64,000 bases of DNA from Brachionus plicatilis (taxonomy: Eukaryota; Rotifera; Eurotatoria; Ploima; Brachionidae): contig QEOQ01000191.1 in assembly GCA_010279815.1 (NCBI GenBank), positions 561,513-625,512 on the forward strand. Direction: 5' to 3'. The first letter of the stretch is position 1. The number at the start of each line of letters is the position of its first letter. This document shows, in pieces, positions 24,301 through 36,827 of the stretch. The position numbers were made by a program, and so were the translations under genes. Below the pieces are notes generated by a model. It searched no databases and was not told where the DNA came from. It was given only the letters and a program-made list of their open reading frames with translations.

Positions 24301-25608
24301 AAAACTAGATTTAAATTTTGCGATGACTAATTTTCTAAAAAAATAATTAAATTTCAAACTTATTCGTTTTTCAATTATATTTGTATTTTTTTATTTTTTA
24401 AGGCATTTTTTTATTTCTTGAACCTTTAGATCTTCACCATTTAGCACCGCGTTCCTCAAACAAATATTCACGGTAGCTCTTTTTCTGATACTATACACAG
24501 ATCACTTTCGAAAATTTAAACTAAAATAAGCTTTTATTTAATACAATGCACAGCTTTTCCGTAATTTAAAAAATTTCTTATTTTAGTAACTTCCGTTTTC
24601 GAATGGAAATTAAAATTTCCTTCAGACAAATGCAGTGGCATTAGTTTTAATATAAAAATTATAGACTAAATCTCGAGCTCAACTTTAAGCTAACTTAATT
24701 TATGATCAGGCTAAGAGTTTTTATTTTTTAAACAACAAGTATAAATTCGAGTCAAGTAATCTTCTTGAATTTTTTGGGTCATATAAATTATATGAACTTT
24801 AGATCATATTTTTTATGATCAAAAAAGAAAATATAAAAAAAAATTCGATCATCATTTTTACATTAATTTAGATGGCAAAATATACAGTTATAAAAAAATA
24901 ATTTCATAATAAATTGTCTGGCATCTGTTTGGCTAGAACGACTAACTAAATTTTCAAATTCATTTATTTCTTTTTCAATTAAATTTCTCGGTTTTTAAAG
25001 CGATTATAGATCAAAAAAAAACTCATCAGTGGTTAATTTTTGACCGAAGTTCTAAAAAATTTAAAATTTTTAGCTCTAATTTAATTTAAAAATGATGATC
25101 GAAATTTTTTTCAATATTTTTCTTTTTTGATCATTAAATTTACAATAAACATTTTTTGAGTAAAATTTGTGATCTAAAATCATGAAATTGACGAGACCCT
25201 TTTTTTTTAATTAATGTCAGCTTTTAGGCAAAATAAGTATTTTATTTAAGATTGAATTTTAAACGTTCTACCCGGGATCCCGATCCCGATTTCCCGAAAA
25301 TTTTCTACCCGAAAATCCCGATCTGAATTTTACATTTATTCATAAAAATTAAAAAATTTTATTTTCAAGAACTTAAAGAAATTAAAATTAAAAAAACGGA
25401 TGATGGATGTTTAATTAAAGTTGAACAAGTTCCGGCTAAAAACAAATCATTTTTTTTTTAAATTCACACTTTAAATTAAAAAAAATTATAAAAATTATTT
25501 TATTAACAAAAATATATTAACAATTCACTAATATCTCAAATAATTTTTAATTCTTTTAAAGACAGAAAAAGACTATTTCACATTTGCATTTTAAATTGGA
25601 GCAGAAAG
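24301..25608. other. AT-rich stretch without recognisable gene
   Basis: No gene. A short GC-rich cluster at 25269-25325 repeats CCCGATCCCGATTTCCCG-type words and may be the terminus of an unrecognised element. Confidence 0.35.
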
Positions 25609-26479
25609 GGCAATGTGAAATTTTAGTACAAAAAATAAAGACTTTAAAATTTATATTTGTGCTTATTTTTCTAATTGTGCAAAAATTTTTCTGCAAAAAG
25701 TACAATTTTGTACAAATTTGTACAAAAGAATTCCAAGCTCCGCAAAAACTGCAATTAATTGGCATCATTGAAGTTGATGATCAATTCAAAATATCATTTC
25801 AATTCAAAAAGTTTGTCTTTAGATATTAAACTTAATCTTTGATTTTATTTAAATAATTATAATGTAACATGATTTATATGAAATGTAGATTTAGAAAATA
25901 AGAAAAAATTGAATAAACATTTTCTCAGTCCATTGATAATCGATTTTAATATTTAAATGTATTAACTGATTTTTTGTAAAGTTTTTTAATATTTTTTATT
26001 TCAAAAGTATTTGTGTTAGCATTCACAATTAAATTTTAAAAAAAAATTCCAAATTAGTTATAAAATGCAAATAAAATTTTACAAAAAATCGGCTAACTAA
26101 ATAGAAAATCGATTATCAATGGACTGAGAAAATGTTTATTCAATTTTTCTTATTTTCTAAATCTACATTGCATGTAAATCATGTTACATTACAATTATTT
26201 AAATTAAATCAAAGATTTAGTTTGATATCTAAAGACAAACTTTTTGAATTGAAATTATATTTTGAATTGATCATCAACTTCAAGATGCCAATTTATTGCA
26301 TAGTTTAATCAAATATTTTTTAATGGTGTGCATTTTACAGAAAATTGCAGAGTTTTTGCAGAGCTTGGAATTCTTTTGTACAAATTTGTACAATATTGTA
26401 CTTTTTGCAGAACAATTTTTGCACAATTAGAAAAAAATTTTAAAGTCTTTTATTTTTTGTACTAAAATTTCACATTGCC
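25609..26479. mobile_element. 871-bp foldback element, GTGAA-terminal superfamily
   Basis: The arms are long and nearly perfect. The left starts GGCAATGTGAAATTTTAGTA, and the reverse complement of the right end is identical over this stretch. Pairing continues through TTTTGTACAAATTTGTAC, GATGATCAATTCAAAATA and CATTTTCTCAGTCCATTGAT. Flanks GCAGAAAG (25601-25608) and ACAGAAAG (26480-26487) look like an 8-bp duplication with one change. ORFs over both arms are mirror images of each other and not genes. Confidence 0.88.
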
Positions 26480-26656
26480 ACAGAAAGAGAAATTCTAAAC
26501 ATCGGAATATCTTTAATTTTATTTTATTATGAATTTATATGTTTTTTAAAAATAAATCTGCTGGATTTTTTTTTAAACTTTCTTTTCCTTAAAAATCTAG
26601 CCAAAATCGTTAATTTTGGTAATTTTTATTTTTTACCAAAATTTACGAATCTTCCG

Positions 26657-26698
26657 GAGTAAGATCACACACTTTAAAAGTGTATTCTGATCTTACTC
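26657..26698. repeat. short hairpin with 11-bp perfect stem
   Basis: GAGTAAGATCA at 26657-26667 and its reverse complement at 26688-26698 enclose a second pairing of CACTTT with AAAGTG. It stands alone outside any recognised element, between AT-rich sequence. Confidence 0.6.
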
Positions 26699-28018
26699 TG
26701 TATGCAAGTTCCAAGAAGATACTGCGAATTCAATATATGCTCTAATGTAACAAGTGTATAAATTTTTCGAGGTAGTTGAGTCATGTGTAGTCAGAGTTCT
26801 CATAAATCTTTAAACGGTTTTTGTCATTTAAATGATTAAAAAGCTGGTCTTTCAGATTTTGCTTTAGGAGAAATTGTTTTTTTAATATAGATCAGTAGTA
26901 TAATTATAAGAAAATTATATTAAAGATATAGTAATTCGTTTTAATGTATCTAATTTTAATTAATTGTATCTTGAATAATAACAATGGATCTTGTGAAATT
27001 TTAACAATATCATCGTTTTTATAAGCAATTAATTATTTTGAACAAAAATGAATCAAAATTAAATAAAAAAACTAATTAATTTCAATAGAAAATAATTATT
27101 TATAATTATAGGTAATTAAAAGAAGTACATCTACAGTACTTTGCAGTCTTTTAATCTTGACGCATTAACTCGTTGGAATTACCCAGATGAATTAATTTTA
27201 ATATGTTTATTATAAATTTTTTAAATTTGCGGTATTTTTTGCTATTTAATGAAAATTTTCATACAATTTTCAAAAAAACGGAAAAAATTCTAAAATTCAA
27301 ATTAATTTATTTAAAAAATAAATGAAAGTTCATTTTGAAATCTTATTACATCGAAATTAAATATATTATAACAAATTAAAAAGAATTTAGTTTTTATTGT
27401 TTTAAAAAAAAATCTTTAAATTTTATTTATTTTTTTTTATACAAATAAGAAAATATCTTTCTTTAAAAAAATAAACATTTTATTTAATTTACTTATTTCC
27501 TAAATTGATTATAATAATTATTAAAAAAAAATAATCAAATACTCTTACATTTTAATATCTTAGATATTAAAAGTTTTTAAAAAGTAAATTTCTGATTTTT
27601 TTATTTAAATTAATATTCTTTAAACTGTCATTTAGTTTGGTATTTAAAATGGTATCTTTTAGAAACAACACTAGTGAAAGAGGTAAAAAACAAAGTATGG
27701 TGTGAAGCACCAAATTTATCACAAAAAACATTATCTTTTTTTGATACATTCTCATTATGTCATTTGATTTTTATTAAACATCCTTTTTCTTGTAAAAAAA
27801 ACTCCGATCATTTTATTTAAACCAGGTTTTTTTTTTAACTTGGTTTAAAGGTACCTTTTACAGTAGATAATTACAGCTAGTCTTTTAAAGTTTTAGATAA
27901 AGACTTTTATTAGCTTAAAAAATTTCATGGTTATTTATTAAAAAATACTTCAGTTCGAAAATTGAACTTATTTTTCTGCATTATAATTTGGCGAAAATTC
28001 AAAAAAGGAAATTAAAAA
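26699..28018. other. AT-rich gene-free stretch
   Basis: No gene, RNA or known repeat seen. Confidence 0.4.
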
Positions 28019-28831
28019 AACAGAAGGGGCTCAGAGGAGAGCAGCAGGTATGGTTTTGGAATTAAGGAGCATGGAATATGAAGAAAGGTTGAAGAAGTTA
28101 AGATATACCGACTTGGGTACAAGGAGAAAGAGGGGTGACCTTATACAGCTATATAAAATAACACATGGTTTAGAAGAGGTAGATCTGGGAATAAAAATAG
28201 GAAGAAATACTAAAAGCAGGTCACACACACATCAGATCATTGGAGATGACTGTAAGGGGTCTAACATTAGAGTGAAATTCCTTCCTAATAGAACAGCAAC
28301 TACTTGGAATTTACTACCTCCCAGCAGAGTTGTTTAAAAGTCCCAAAAAAAAGTCAAGTCAAGACTTTTTTTTTAAAATTTGCTAGATCAGGCTTCACAT
28401 CAAAAAATTTATATACTCTTGGGTTGTCTAATGCAATAGATTTGCCATATATCAGAATTTTGTTGCAATTTTAGCATAGATTTCTTGAGTATTCAAAATT
28501 TTAAAGCCTGGACTTGAACTTTTTTTTTGAAAAAAAAAATTAAAGTCTTTGGTCGGACTTAAGAAAAAAAAAAAAAGTCTGGACTTGGACTTGACTTGAG
28601 ACTCGTGACTTTTAAACAACTCTGCCTCCCAGTATAGTTAATGCGACTAATGTGAACAGCTTTAAAGCTAAACTGGATGCTCACGTGGCGTCGGGTGATC
28701 TGAGAAGATCGGTATACCGAGTGTAACCATTGGCAGAAAAGATAAGAGCTGATATGATGTAGCCTTATAACCTACATCCATACAGGTACCTCAGGTTTCA
28801 CAGCTAAATTAACTACTACAACTACAATAAG
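28019..28831 (+). pseudogene. non-LTR retrotransposon ORF2 C terminus and 3' UTR, split by a MITE
   Basis: The frame from about 28040 reads MVLELRSMEYEERLKKLR, then LGTRRKRGDLIQLYKI, FLPNRTATTWNLLPPS. After skipping the MITE at 28325-28624 plus one duplication copy it continues IVNATNVNSFKAKLDAH to a stop at about 28724. This is the conserved region following the reverse transcriptase in CR1/L2- and I-like LINEs. The 3' UTR ends in ACTACTACAACTACAA, a short tandem tail. Base composition is less AT-rich than its surroundings and the frame is otherwise open, so the copy was young when the MITE landed. Confidence 0.85.
28325..28624. mobile_element. 300-bp hAT-like MITE, family G2, with 8-bp duplication
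   Basis: The ends are CAGAGTTGTTTAAAAGTC and, in reverse complement, CAGAGTTGTTTAAAAGTCAC. Flanking CCTCCCAG is repeated exactly at 28317-28324 and 28625-28632. The internal sequence (ATAGATTTGCCATATATCAG) is shared with the copy at 53202-53478. Confidence 0.93.
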
Positions 28832-29597
28832 AGTCATTATCTACTTTAAAAATTTAGAGCCCTATGTTTTTAAATTTAGCTTGAATATTTTTTTAAGAGA
28901 CTGTTTTAAATTTTAAAGTAAAACAATTCTAATTTAATATATTCTTAAATATTTTATATTTTTTTAAAGAATATTATTTTCTTATTTGTATAAAAAAAAA
29001 TAAATAAAATCTAAAGATTCTTGTTTAAAAAAATAAAAACTAAATATTCTTTTTTTGCTTTAATCTACTTAATTTCAATGTAATTAATTTATATATTTAA
29101 AAAAAAAATACTTTGAAACATAGAACTTCATCTTGCTTTTTCAAAATTGTATGAAAATTTTAATTTAAAGGCGAAAAATACACCATTTATTTATTGATTT
29201 ATATATTTTTATTTTTTATTTTCTAAAAGAAATTTAAAATTTTTTTTTTAAATAAAACATTTATTTTAAGTAAAATTCCTTTTTATTAATTATGTGTCAA
29301 AAAAAATAGAGCCGAGAAAAAATTTTTGTTTTAGTGCCGGAAATAAATTTTTTCCCTAAAAGTTTCTATAAAATTATTGACTGAGTTCATCTGATTTTCA
29401 TAGTTAAAAATTTAACATTTTCATGATTCTAAAAAGCATAGTAGGCTAAAAGAAATATTTCCCGGTACTTTTTTTAGTTCTCTAAGATAATTTTTTTTTT
29501 TCAATAAACTTAAATCACGCATTCAAAATTTAAGTATAAAAAAATTTTACTCTTTAAATAAAAAAATGAACTTTTTTTAGAAAGATTACTCTAAAAA
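28832..29597. other. upstream region of opsin 1
   Basis: A/T-rich and without recognised elements. A pyrimidine tract ending CTTTTTTTAG (29571-29580) precedes the opsin 1 start by 17 nt. Confidence 0.4.
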
Positions 29598-32500
29598 ATG
29601 AATAATGACTCTTTTCCAACCCAAATTTTTGATCCTTTTGATGTAAAATCACCGGTAGAATGCTACAAACTGCGAATTATTGCAGTTTATTGCCTGATTA
29701 TTTTTTTCCTTAGCTTAACTGCCAATTCAGTATTGCTTTGGATTTTAATATATTTCAAAGAATTGAGAAATTCAATGAATGCTTTTATGCTTGCTTTATC
29801 TGTCTGTAATTTAATAGGATCATTAATAGAATTGCCAATGGTTGTAATAAGCAATTTTAACTGCAAGTAATTATGCTTAATTCAAAATTAAATTTAATAG
29901 ATTTAACATTTTTAAAGATGGGTATTTAAAAGAAGTGGATGCCAATACGGAGGATTCTTTATGTATGCAATTGGATGTATCAGTATATTTTTACTGACAG
30001 CAATTTCGTTTGAAAGGTGCAAAAATATAACATATTTTTAGAGCCGAAAAATAAATTTTTTTTTTCAAGATTTTATATCATCTATAAACCATTGAGCATT
30101 AAAACATTAAACTATAAATTTTCAATCATCATAATAATTTTTTGCAGTTTATTTGGTTCATTATGGGCTGCATTTCCAGTTTTGGGTTGGTCTCATTATT
30201 CGTTGGAGGGAGCTCTAACGAGCTGCAGTGTTGAATGGAATGAAAGGTTTGATTTAAAACAGGAAAATATTTCTTTTCAAAAAAAAATTTGATAAAAGAA
30301 CTGTGAATGTTGTGAGCTACAATATCACAATTTTTACTTTTGTTTATGTGCTGCCTTTGTGTGCAATTATATTCTCAAATATAAAGCTTATAATCATGGT
30401 AAAAATTTTTATATAAAATTGAATAAAATTAAAATAATAATTGGTTTAAGATTCGTAATTTGCCAAAATTTTTGAACAATTCAAATGGAACTTTAGATCG
30501 AAAAATGATCAAAAAAATTCGAGTAGAAAAAGAGCTCACTATTTCGGCACTTATTTTAATAGGTTTAAATTTATTCTTGGCTTTAGCTTTTTGAGGGCGA
30601 CAAAATAAGAGAAAATTGTAATTTTTGAGATGATAAAAAAAACTAAATGAAGTGACAAATTGAATCTAATTTTTCTGACTGACAATTTTATTTGTTGAAC
30701 TGATTATTTAATAATTTTGGACTGATAAAATAAGCTCTATTATAGTACCGTATAAAAAAAATCCGAACGACAAAAATGAAAATTAATTTAAACGCAATTA
30801 AATCTAATAGAAAAATCGCATATAAACGGTGAGAATTTTCATTTTATACGCTTCAAAAAGTTTGTATACTCTAGGAATCAATGAATATTATAAGTTTGAA
30901 TTAATAATAAATAAAGAGAAAAATATTTTATCTTTACCTTTTTTAAATAAAAAAAATTTAATTTAAATATTTGTTATTTAAGTATTAAAAAGTTATTAAA
31001 ATAAAAATTTAATCAAAGAAAATTATTCAATGCATTGAGTATTATTGTATTATTGCATTAATCATCTTATTAAAATTATAGGATCTGGAGAACTCTTCTA
31101 CTCTTTCATGATAAAGATATGAGCAAAATCGGAAAACTGTATTAATAGCATATCAATTTTTGTTTAAAATTAGCACAACCTGTAAAATGTTTTTTTCAAG
31201 ATACTTAGAGTGCAAATTTTTAATGGTTTATTATAAGAGATAAGTCTGGCACAAGCAACTTAGCTTCTCATTGAAAAGAGACAAGCTGTTCTCGCTACGA
31301 TTCATCAGTTTAAATGCTAAAATTGCTATGCTCTCAGTTCAAATATTTCTTAAATATTTAGTTTTAGATAAACGTTTTCAATCTATAATTAGAATAATTT
31401 ATTAAATCTAAATAAAAAATAATAATAATTATTAATAAGAGAAACTAATTGTCCAAAATTAATCATAATAAGTTTTAAGTACCCCATCAAATTAGCTAAA
31501 TTAAAATTCGCTAAATGCCAATTAAAAAAGCTATAAAAAATAGCTATGAACAAAAATTAATAAATCAAAATAGCTGATTTATTTTTTTAGTCAATTTAAA
31601 TCAAATAAAAATCATAAAAATCATCCCTAATATTTGAAAAGTAAACATAATTTAATTAAAATTACCCCACTTTTCAATCTAACAAGTTCATTTTCTGTTC
31701 TTTTTTGTTCCTTTATTATCGAATAGACTAATGGATCTTTATTCAACATACTCTTAATTATTAGAAAAATTATTAATTCAATAAAATAAACATTTTGTTT
31801 ATATTCAGCAAACGTTCAAAATTATAAGCTAATTGTTCAATCGAATCCATTTATGTTTAATTTTCTTTGATATCATTTTTATAAATTAGAAAATTTCCAA
31901 AGATTTAAAAGAGCTTAAAAGCAACAATTTATTAAAATTGCTTTCAAAAGTATTTCCCATACTTTTAAAATACCAAAAAAATTTTTTTCAAATTTAACGC
32001 GATTAAACTTGAAATTTTTTGCGCTTTTTTAAAAATATTAAACAATTGAAAAAATGGATAAAATTCATAGCGTTTTTTTGGTGTTTTCTTTTAAAATGAA
32101 TTTTTTTCCATGGTAGGTATCGTCAAAATTATTTTTGGACATAGATCCCATGATCCCTGTATCTTGCTCAGCGCCTCATTCTCTGTCTTTTCAATCGAAA
32201 TTTATTATTAAAATTTTTTTTCAATTTTGGCATTGTGAAATTTCATACAAAAATTCCAATACAAAAATAAAAAATTTTTATAACTTTTGTTCTAAATGTC
32301 AAAAACTTGTTCTGTAAATGAAACAAAATGAAACAACCTTTGTTTCACCTACTGCACAAGTCTGCAAAATATGTGCAAAGTAATTGCGTTTTATTTTTAA
32401 TTCTTTTAAATAGAGTGCAATTTTGCAGAATTTGCACATATTTTGCAGACTTGTGCAGTAGGTGAAACAAAGGTTGTTTCATTTTGTTTCATTTACAGAA

Positions 32501-33095
32501 CAAGTTTTTGACATTTAGAACAAAAGTTATAAAAATTTTTTATTTTTGTATTGGAATTTTTGAATGAAATTTCACAACGTCTTCAATTTTTAGTTTATTA
32601 AACAAAATTCTTCATCTCTTTTGGCTGAATTTGTCAGCCCGAAAATATTTCATTTGTTCTTAAATTAGTTTATTTTTCATCTATTGTATTTTTTGTCAGT
32701 CCATTAAATGATGACCTTTAATTTTAAAGTTAAAAATTCATTTTTTATTAAATTAAAGCTGGCTTTATGATCAGTTGGACACCTTATGCAATCGTTAGTA
32801 TGTACACTGCCTTTTTTAATCATGGAAAAATGGATCCGCTTACTGCCACTATTCCTTCACTGTTTGCCAAACTATCGCTTGTCTGGTCATCCGGAATTTA
32901 TATTTTCACAAATAAACAAGTGCTGAAAAAATTCAAAAAGCAGTTTTTCAATATAGAGGAACAAAAGAGTTTGACTTTAATGCAAAGTATTTATTTTTTC
33001 TTCCATTGGATAATAAATTTATTGAGTTTTACAAAGGTAAATTTCAAGACCAAGTTTCAGCATCAAAAGAAGAATTGCAATCTTTGCCAGCTTGA
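29598..33095 (+). CDS. Opsin 1, seven exons, 347 aa
   Basis: Exons: 29598-29866, 29918-30016, 30070-30246, 30299-30398, 30451-30562, 32759-32986, 33037-33095; all GT-AG, 1044 nt in frame. Opsins are retinal-binding light-sensing GPCRs. TM7 has FAK with the Schiff-base lysine at residue 290. Extracellular loop 2 is SLEGALTSCSVEW, with the Glu181-type counterion and the disulfide Cys. TM3 has no Glu113 equivalent (GCQYGG). The DRY motif is ERF and TM6 is SWTPYA. The NPxxY motif is replaced by SSGIY (296-300), followed by the NKQ tripeptide typical of ciliary opsins and xenopsins. TM2 Asp is Asn (SVCNL). The last 50-bp intron reveals a tail QVSASKEELQSLPA homologous to opsin 2. Intron 5 is 2196 bp because of insertions; it is 58 bp in the paralogs. 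AATAAA at 33338. Confidence 0.92.
30595..32707. mobile_element. 2.1-kb insertion in opsin 1 intron 5
   Basis: Opsins 2 and 3 have a 58-bp intron here whose two ends are still recognisable at 30563-30594 and about 32708-32758. The extra DNA starts GGGCGACAAAATAAGAG and ends with a segment whose reverse complement is GGACTGACAAAAAATACAA. These look like imperfect terminal repeats with similar subterminal sequence. No transposase ORF was seen. The exact borders are uncertain to about 15 bp. Confidence 0.6.
32229..32581. mobile_element. 353-bp foldback MITE in the opsin 1 intron insertion
   Basis: The ends GGCATTGTGAAATTTCATAC and, reversed, GACGTTGTGAAATTTCATTC are followed by arms of about 145 bp that are almost perfect complements (for example TTGTTCTGTAAATGAAACAA, TTTCACCTACTGCACAAGTC). 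The flank TTCAATTTT is repeated exactly at 32220-32228 and 32582-32590. It lies inside the larger insertion, so it is the younger event. Confidence 0.9.
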
Positions 33096-34059
33096 ATTTG
33101 CTTTAAATATTTTATATTCTTGGTTTCAATACTACACATTAAGTCAATGGTGTTAGTTTTAGATAATTGTCTAATTTTATTTTTTAATGAAAACAGTGTT
33201 TTTACTTTTAAAAAAAAATGAAGTAAAACTTATTAATTTTTATAATAACTTTTTTAATATTTTGTTTCGATCTTTATTAACTTTTTTATTGTCATGTAGT
33301 ATTAAATTGTTTTTTACCTTTTTTTATGTAGAACATAAATAAAAAAAATTTTTAATAGAATTAAAAAATTTATGCTAATAAGCATGCTGCATCTAGAGAA
33401 CCATTTATTTTAAACTTTTATAAAAATAATTTTAAAAATAATATTTCGTTTTTAAGTATTTTTTTTAATTATGAAATTTTACCATTTAGTTAACTAAATG
33501 TTTTGCTGTTAGATTAAATAATCAAATAAAAATAATCGAATGTAATTTTTTTCATTTTAGAAATAAAATTTTAAATCATTCATACTTTTTTTATATTTAA
33601 TTATATTTAAATTTTGTTTTATTTCGAGGGATTGAGTCTTTTATATGTTTCTTTTTCGTTTTCAATATTTAATATACTCATCGCATAACCCTGATTTTGT
33701 TTTGCTCAATTTCCGCATTTCAATTACTTAATTCTAGTTTAAATTCATGCATGTCATTTATTCTGTAATAATTGTATTGGTGGAAAAGTGAACTGTTACA
33801 CATAAATGTTAGTGCACTTTGTCAACTTGCGGTATTTATTGTTACCAAAAAAGTTATTTTATAATTTTAAGACATATTGACAAAAAAATATTAAAATATT
33901 TATTATATCTTGAGAAATTTTTCTTAATTTTTTAATCGTTTTTATTTTTGCTTTCTATTAATCAAACAATTTTATGAGAGAAAAAAAATATTTGAGATAT
34001 TTTAAAATCTGTTCCAGATTTTTGTTAAATTCACTAGTCGTTGATAAATCTTAAAATTT
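33096..34059. other. opsin 1 3' flank
   Basis: The 3' UTR runs to the AATAAA at 33338. Beyond that no gene is visible. Confidence 0.45.
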
Positions 34060-34830
34060 AATTTATGTAATGTAATCAATTTACTTGGTATTACTAAAGA
34101 TAACAAGTTGTCCTTCCTTAAATACGTATCAGAACTTAGAATTTCAATCAATAAACGTCTTTATTCTATAGATAGATTATTTTATTTATCTCATAAAGTA
34201 AGGCATCAGTTCTATAAGTCATTTATATTGCCTTATTTCGATTATCATAATCGAAATAATTATTATACAATGATTGTATATCTTTATCAATCTATTTTCC
34301 TAAACGAACACTTCAAAAGTTAGCGAATACTTATTATTATTGAATTTACAAACTTTTACACATTGATATGACAGTGTCCAATTTGGAAGATTTTAACAAG
34401 CTAAATAACAAATTATTAATTGTTTCATTTATAAAATTTTTAATAATCAGCACTCCCCAAGCAGACTAAAAACGTCACTGGTCAAAAACAGTGATCAAAA
34501 TGGGTTGCGTATGACTTAAGAAACAAAAACAAGTTCTTTTTACCGCACAAAGGTATCTACAATGACAACATGGAATGGACGTTCGTTTACTTTTTCTCTA
34601 AATTCTTAAATGAATTTTTAGTAAGAGACCTGGATTTAACTTCTTCACTTCAACAGGATAATTGAGAACAATATCAATTTGCTAAGTTTTGTGAAATTTT
34701 TGCTAAATTTGATTTGAATTTTAGATTGTTATATTATTAATGAAAATTCTATTTATTTTTTTTTAAAACAATAAATGAGTTCAATCGACCCTTACAGGGC
34801 TTGACTCTAAGTCTCTTCGATTGAATTGAA
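34060..34830 (+). pseudogene. second LINE family, RT C-terminal relic and 3' hairpin
   Basis: The frame from about 34080 reads LLGITKDNKLSFLKYVSELR, then SINKRLYSIDRLFYLSHKVR and QFYKSFILPYFDY. This is the post-YADD FLG...(K/R)L...PYFDY region of non-LTR reverse transcriptases. Further downstream, frameshifted pieces YDLRNKN- and EWTF-like words continue the same protein. The 3' UTR contains TTCAATCGA (34780-34788) and its complement TCGATTGAA (34817-34825), a likely 3'-terminal hairpin different from that of the LINE at 38050. Confidence 0.75.
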
Positions 34831-36742
34831 AATATACCATCCATATTGTAATTAAATATTGAATCATTTTTTGAAGGTATTAATGGTAATAATTTACTAA
34901 TTGGTGAGAAAAAATTGAAAAAAATTAATTAGAATATTTATTCTTTTTATAATTTTCTATATTTTTGAATTCGATATTTTTTGTTTATATATTTTTTTTC
35001 ATAAAATTTATAAAATTTTTGTTTTAATGTTAAATTTATTCCTTTCTATTTTCAAAATTTTGTAATATTTAATTCGAGTACATGATAGTAATTTTGGCTT
35101 TTTTAAAAAACTAAATTTATCAAATATTCTTTTTTCTATAACGATTTTTTTTTTTTTAAGATGTAATTTCAAGCAAGTGGTTGAACGGGAGGACTAAGTT
35201 CCATTCCAAACAACCTGGAATTCCAACCCAAACTATATTTTAAATAAATATTTTTTTTCGACATTTTTTTTCAGGTAAATTCGATGTTTTTTTTTTCTAT
35301 GTTATCAAATAAATTTTTTTTTTCTACATTTTGTCTTTCGATATTATGTCACGCTGCCATTCAAAATTTGATCAAATATCAAAAAAGAAAGAAGAAAATA
35401 ACTTCAAATCCAATTTATTTATGATTTTTTATCAAAACCGTTGACGTCTTTTAAATACTTAAAATATGCAAGTTTATTTTTCCGTGAATAATCAATCAAA
35501 TTTTATGAACTGTTTGTTAATTAATTTCACCATTTATTAGGAAAAAGACTCTTTTTAAATTGAATAGGATTAATTTTTATTTTTTTCTAAAATAATAATG
35601 ACAGTCAAAATTTTAATTATCGAAAGGTAAATATTTAAATTTAATACATTTAAAATTAAAGCATTTTATCATCATACAATCAGTCATAAATTAGGGTTTT
35701 TGAGTAAAACGAAATAATTGGATCATTTTCAATAGATTTTCAAATTAAATTTAGTATTGTTGATTCAAAAAATCAAAAATTTAATTTTAATTTTTCTAAA
35801 ATTTGGAAGAATTTGTTTCAATACGTTAATAAATAAACGGTTTTGCGCTCTTTAAGTTAATTAACATTGAAATGAAAGAATAAAGGAGTAAAGAACAATT
35901 ATTGTAATTATTAAATACGAAAGAGTTGTGATCATTATTTATTGATCTGTGAGCCACAAAACCAAAAAATAATAATAAATTAATTTCTAAGTTATATATT
36001 TTATGATTTTTGTATATTTACTTACTTCAATATAGACCTTTATTATATATATATATTTGTTTATCAGGGTCGAGCGGCAGTTTCTTCAGTCTGAATAAAT
36101 ATTAGATAAAAATGAGACCTATAATCAAATTTCTATAAAATAAATCAAAAAATTAGAAAAAAGTAAATATATATCACTTAAAAAAACGAAAATTCCAGAA
36201 AGAAACTAGAGAGCAAGAAAGCGATTAGATAACTGATTTGAATATTTATTGAAAATTTAAATTTAAATTTACTTAAATTAAAAATTTAATTTTCTGAGAA
36301 CTCGCATCGTATCATCCTAAAATCTATTCAATGGAACTTGTTTTTTTAAATTAAAAAATATATTTGTCAAAAAATCTTTTTCCTAATTTAATAAAAATAA
36401 TTTGTTTTAAAAAATTAGTTGGGCGTATCAATAAAGATCGATGGTATCTTTCTATAATATTGTGTTAAATATTGATCTCACGTAATGTGTAATATTTTCA
36501 TAATTTTTTTTACAGTGTATATATACATTTTAAATTAGGTATATAAAAAAAGAAAATAGTTTTTAAAGTTTTCATTATTTTAAAGCTAAAAGAAGTAACA
36601 AATTTAATAAATTACATAAAATTATAAATTCTGTTAGATAGAAATTGTCATTAGAAATGATATTTTAGATCTAAAGATTGGCCAGGCCCAATAGATATGA
36701 ATTAAATGAAAAACATGGATGTCTTTATAACACGGATCCAGA
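34831..36742. other. AT-rich gene-free stretch
   Basis: No gene recognised in 1.9 kb; a (TA)n microsatellite is at 36043-36056. Confidence 0.4.
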
Positions 36743-36827
36743 TAGTGCTGGTAGTCGATTAAAATAAATCAACAAAAAAAAGAAGCTTAGTCGTCGAGTC
36801 GACTCGGGACAAATACGCCCAACACTA
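36743..36827. mobile_element. 85-bp mini hAT MITE with perfect 8-bp duplication
   Basis: The ends are TAGTGCTGG and, in reverse complement, TAGTGTTGG. GATCCAGA is repeated exactly at 36735-36742 and 36828-36835. The interior has AGTCGATT and GAGTCGACTC words like the 30-bp repeats of the element at 19720. It looks like an extreme internal-deletion derivative of that family. Confidence 0.88.

Noticed and set aside
25269..25325. GC-rich CCCGATCCCGATTTCCCG repeats
   Set aside because: They could be a transposon end, but only one side was found and no duplication could be read.
25584..25829. Overlapping ORFs on both strands
   Set aside because: They lie in the arm of a foldback element and mirror each other; there is no homology to known proteins.
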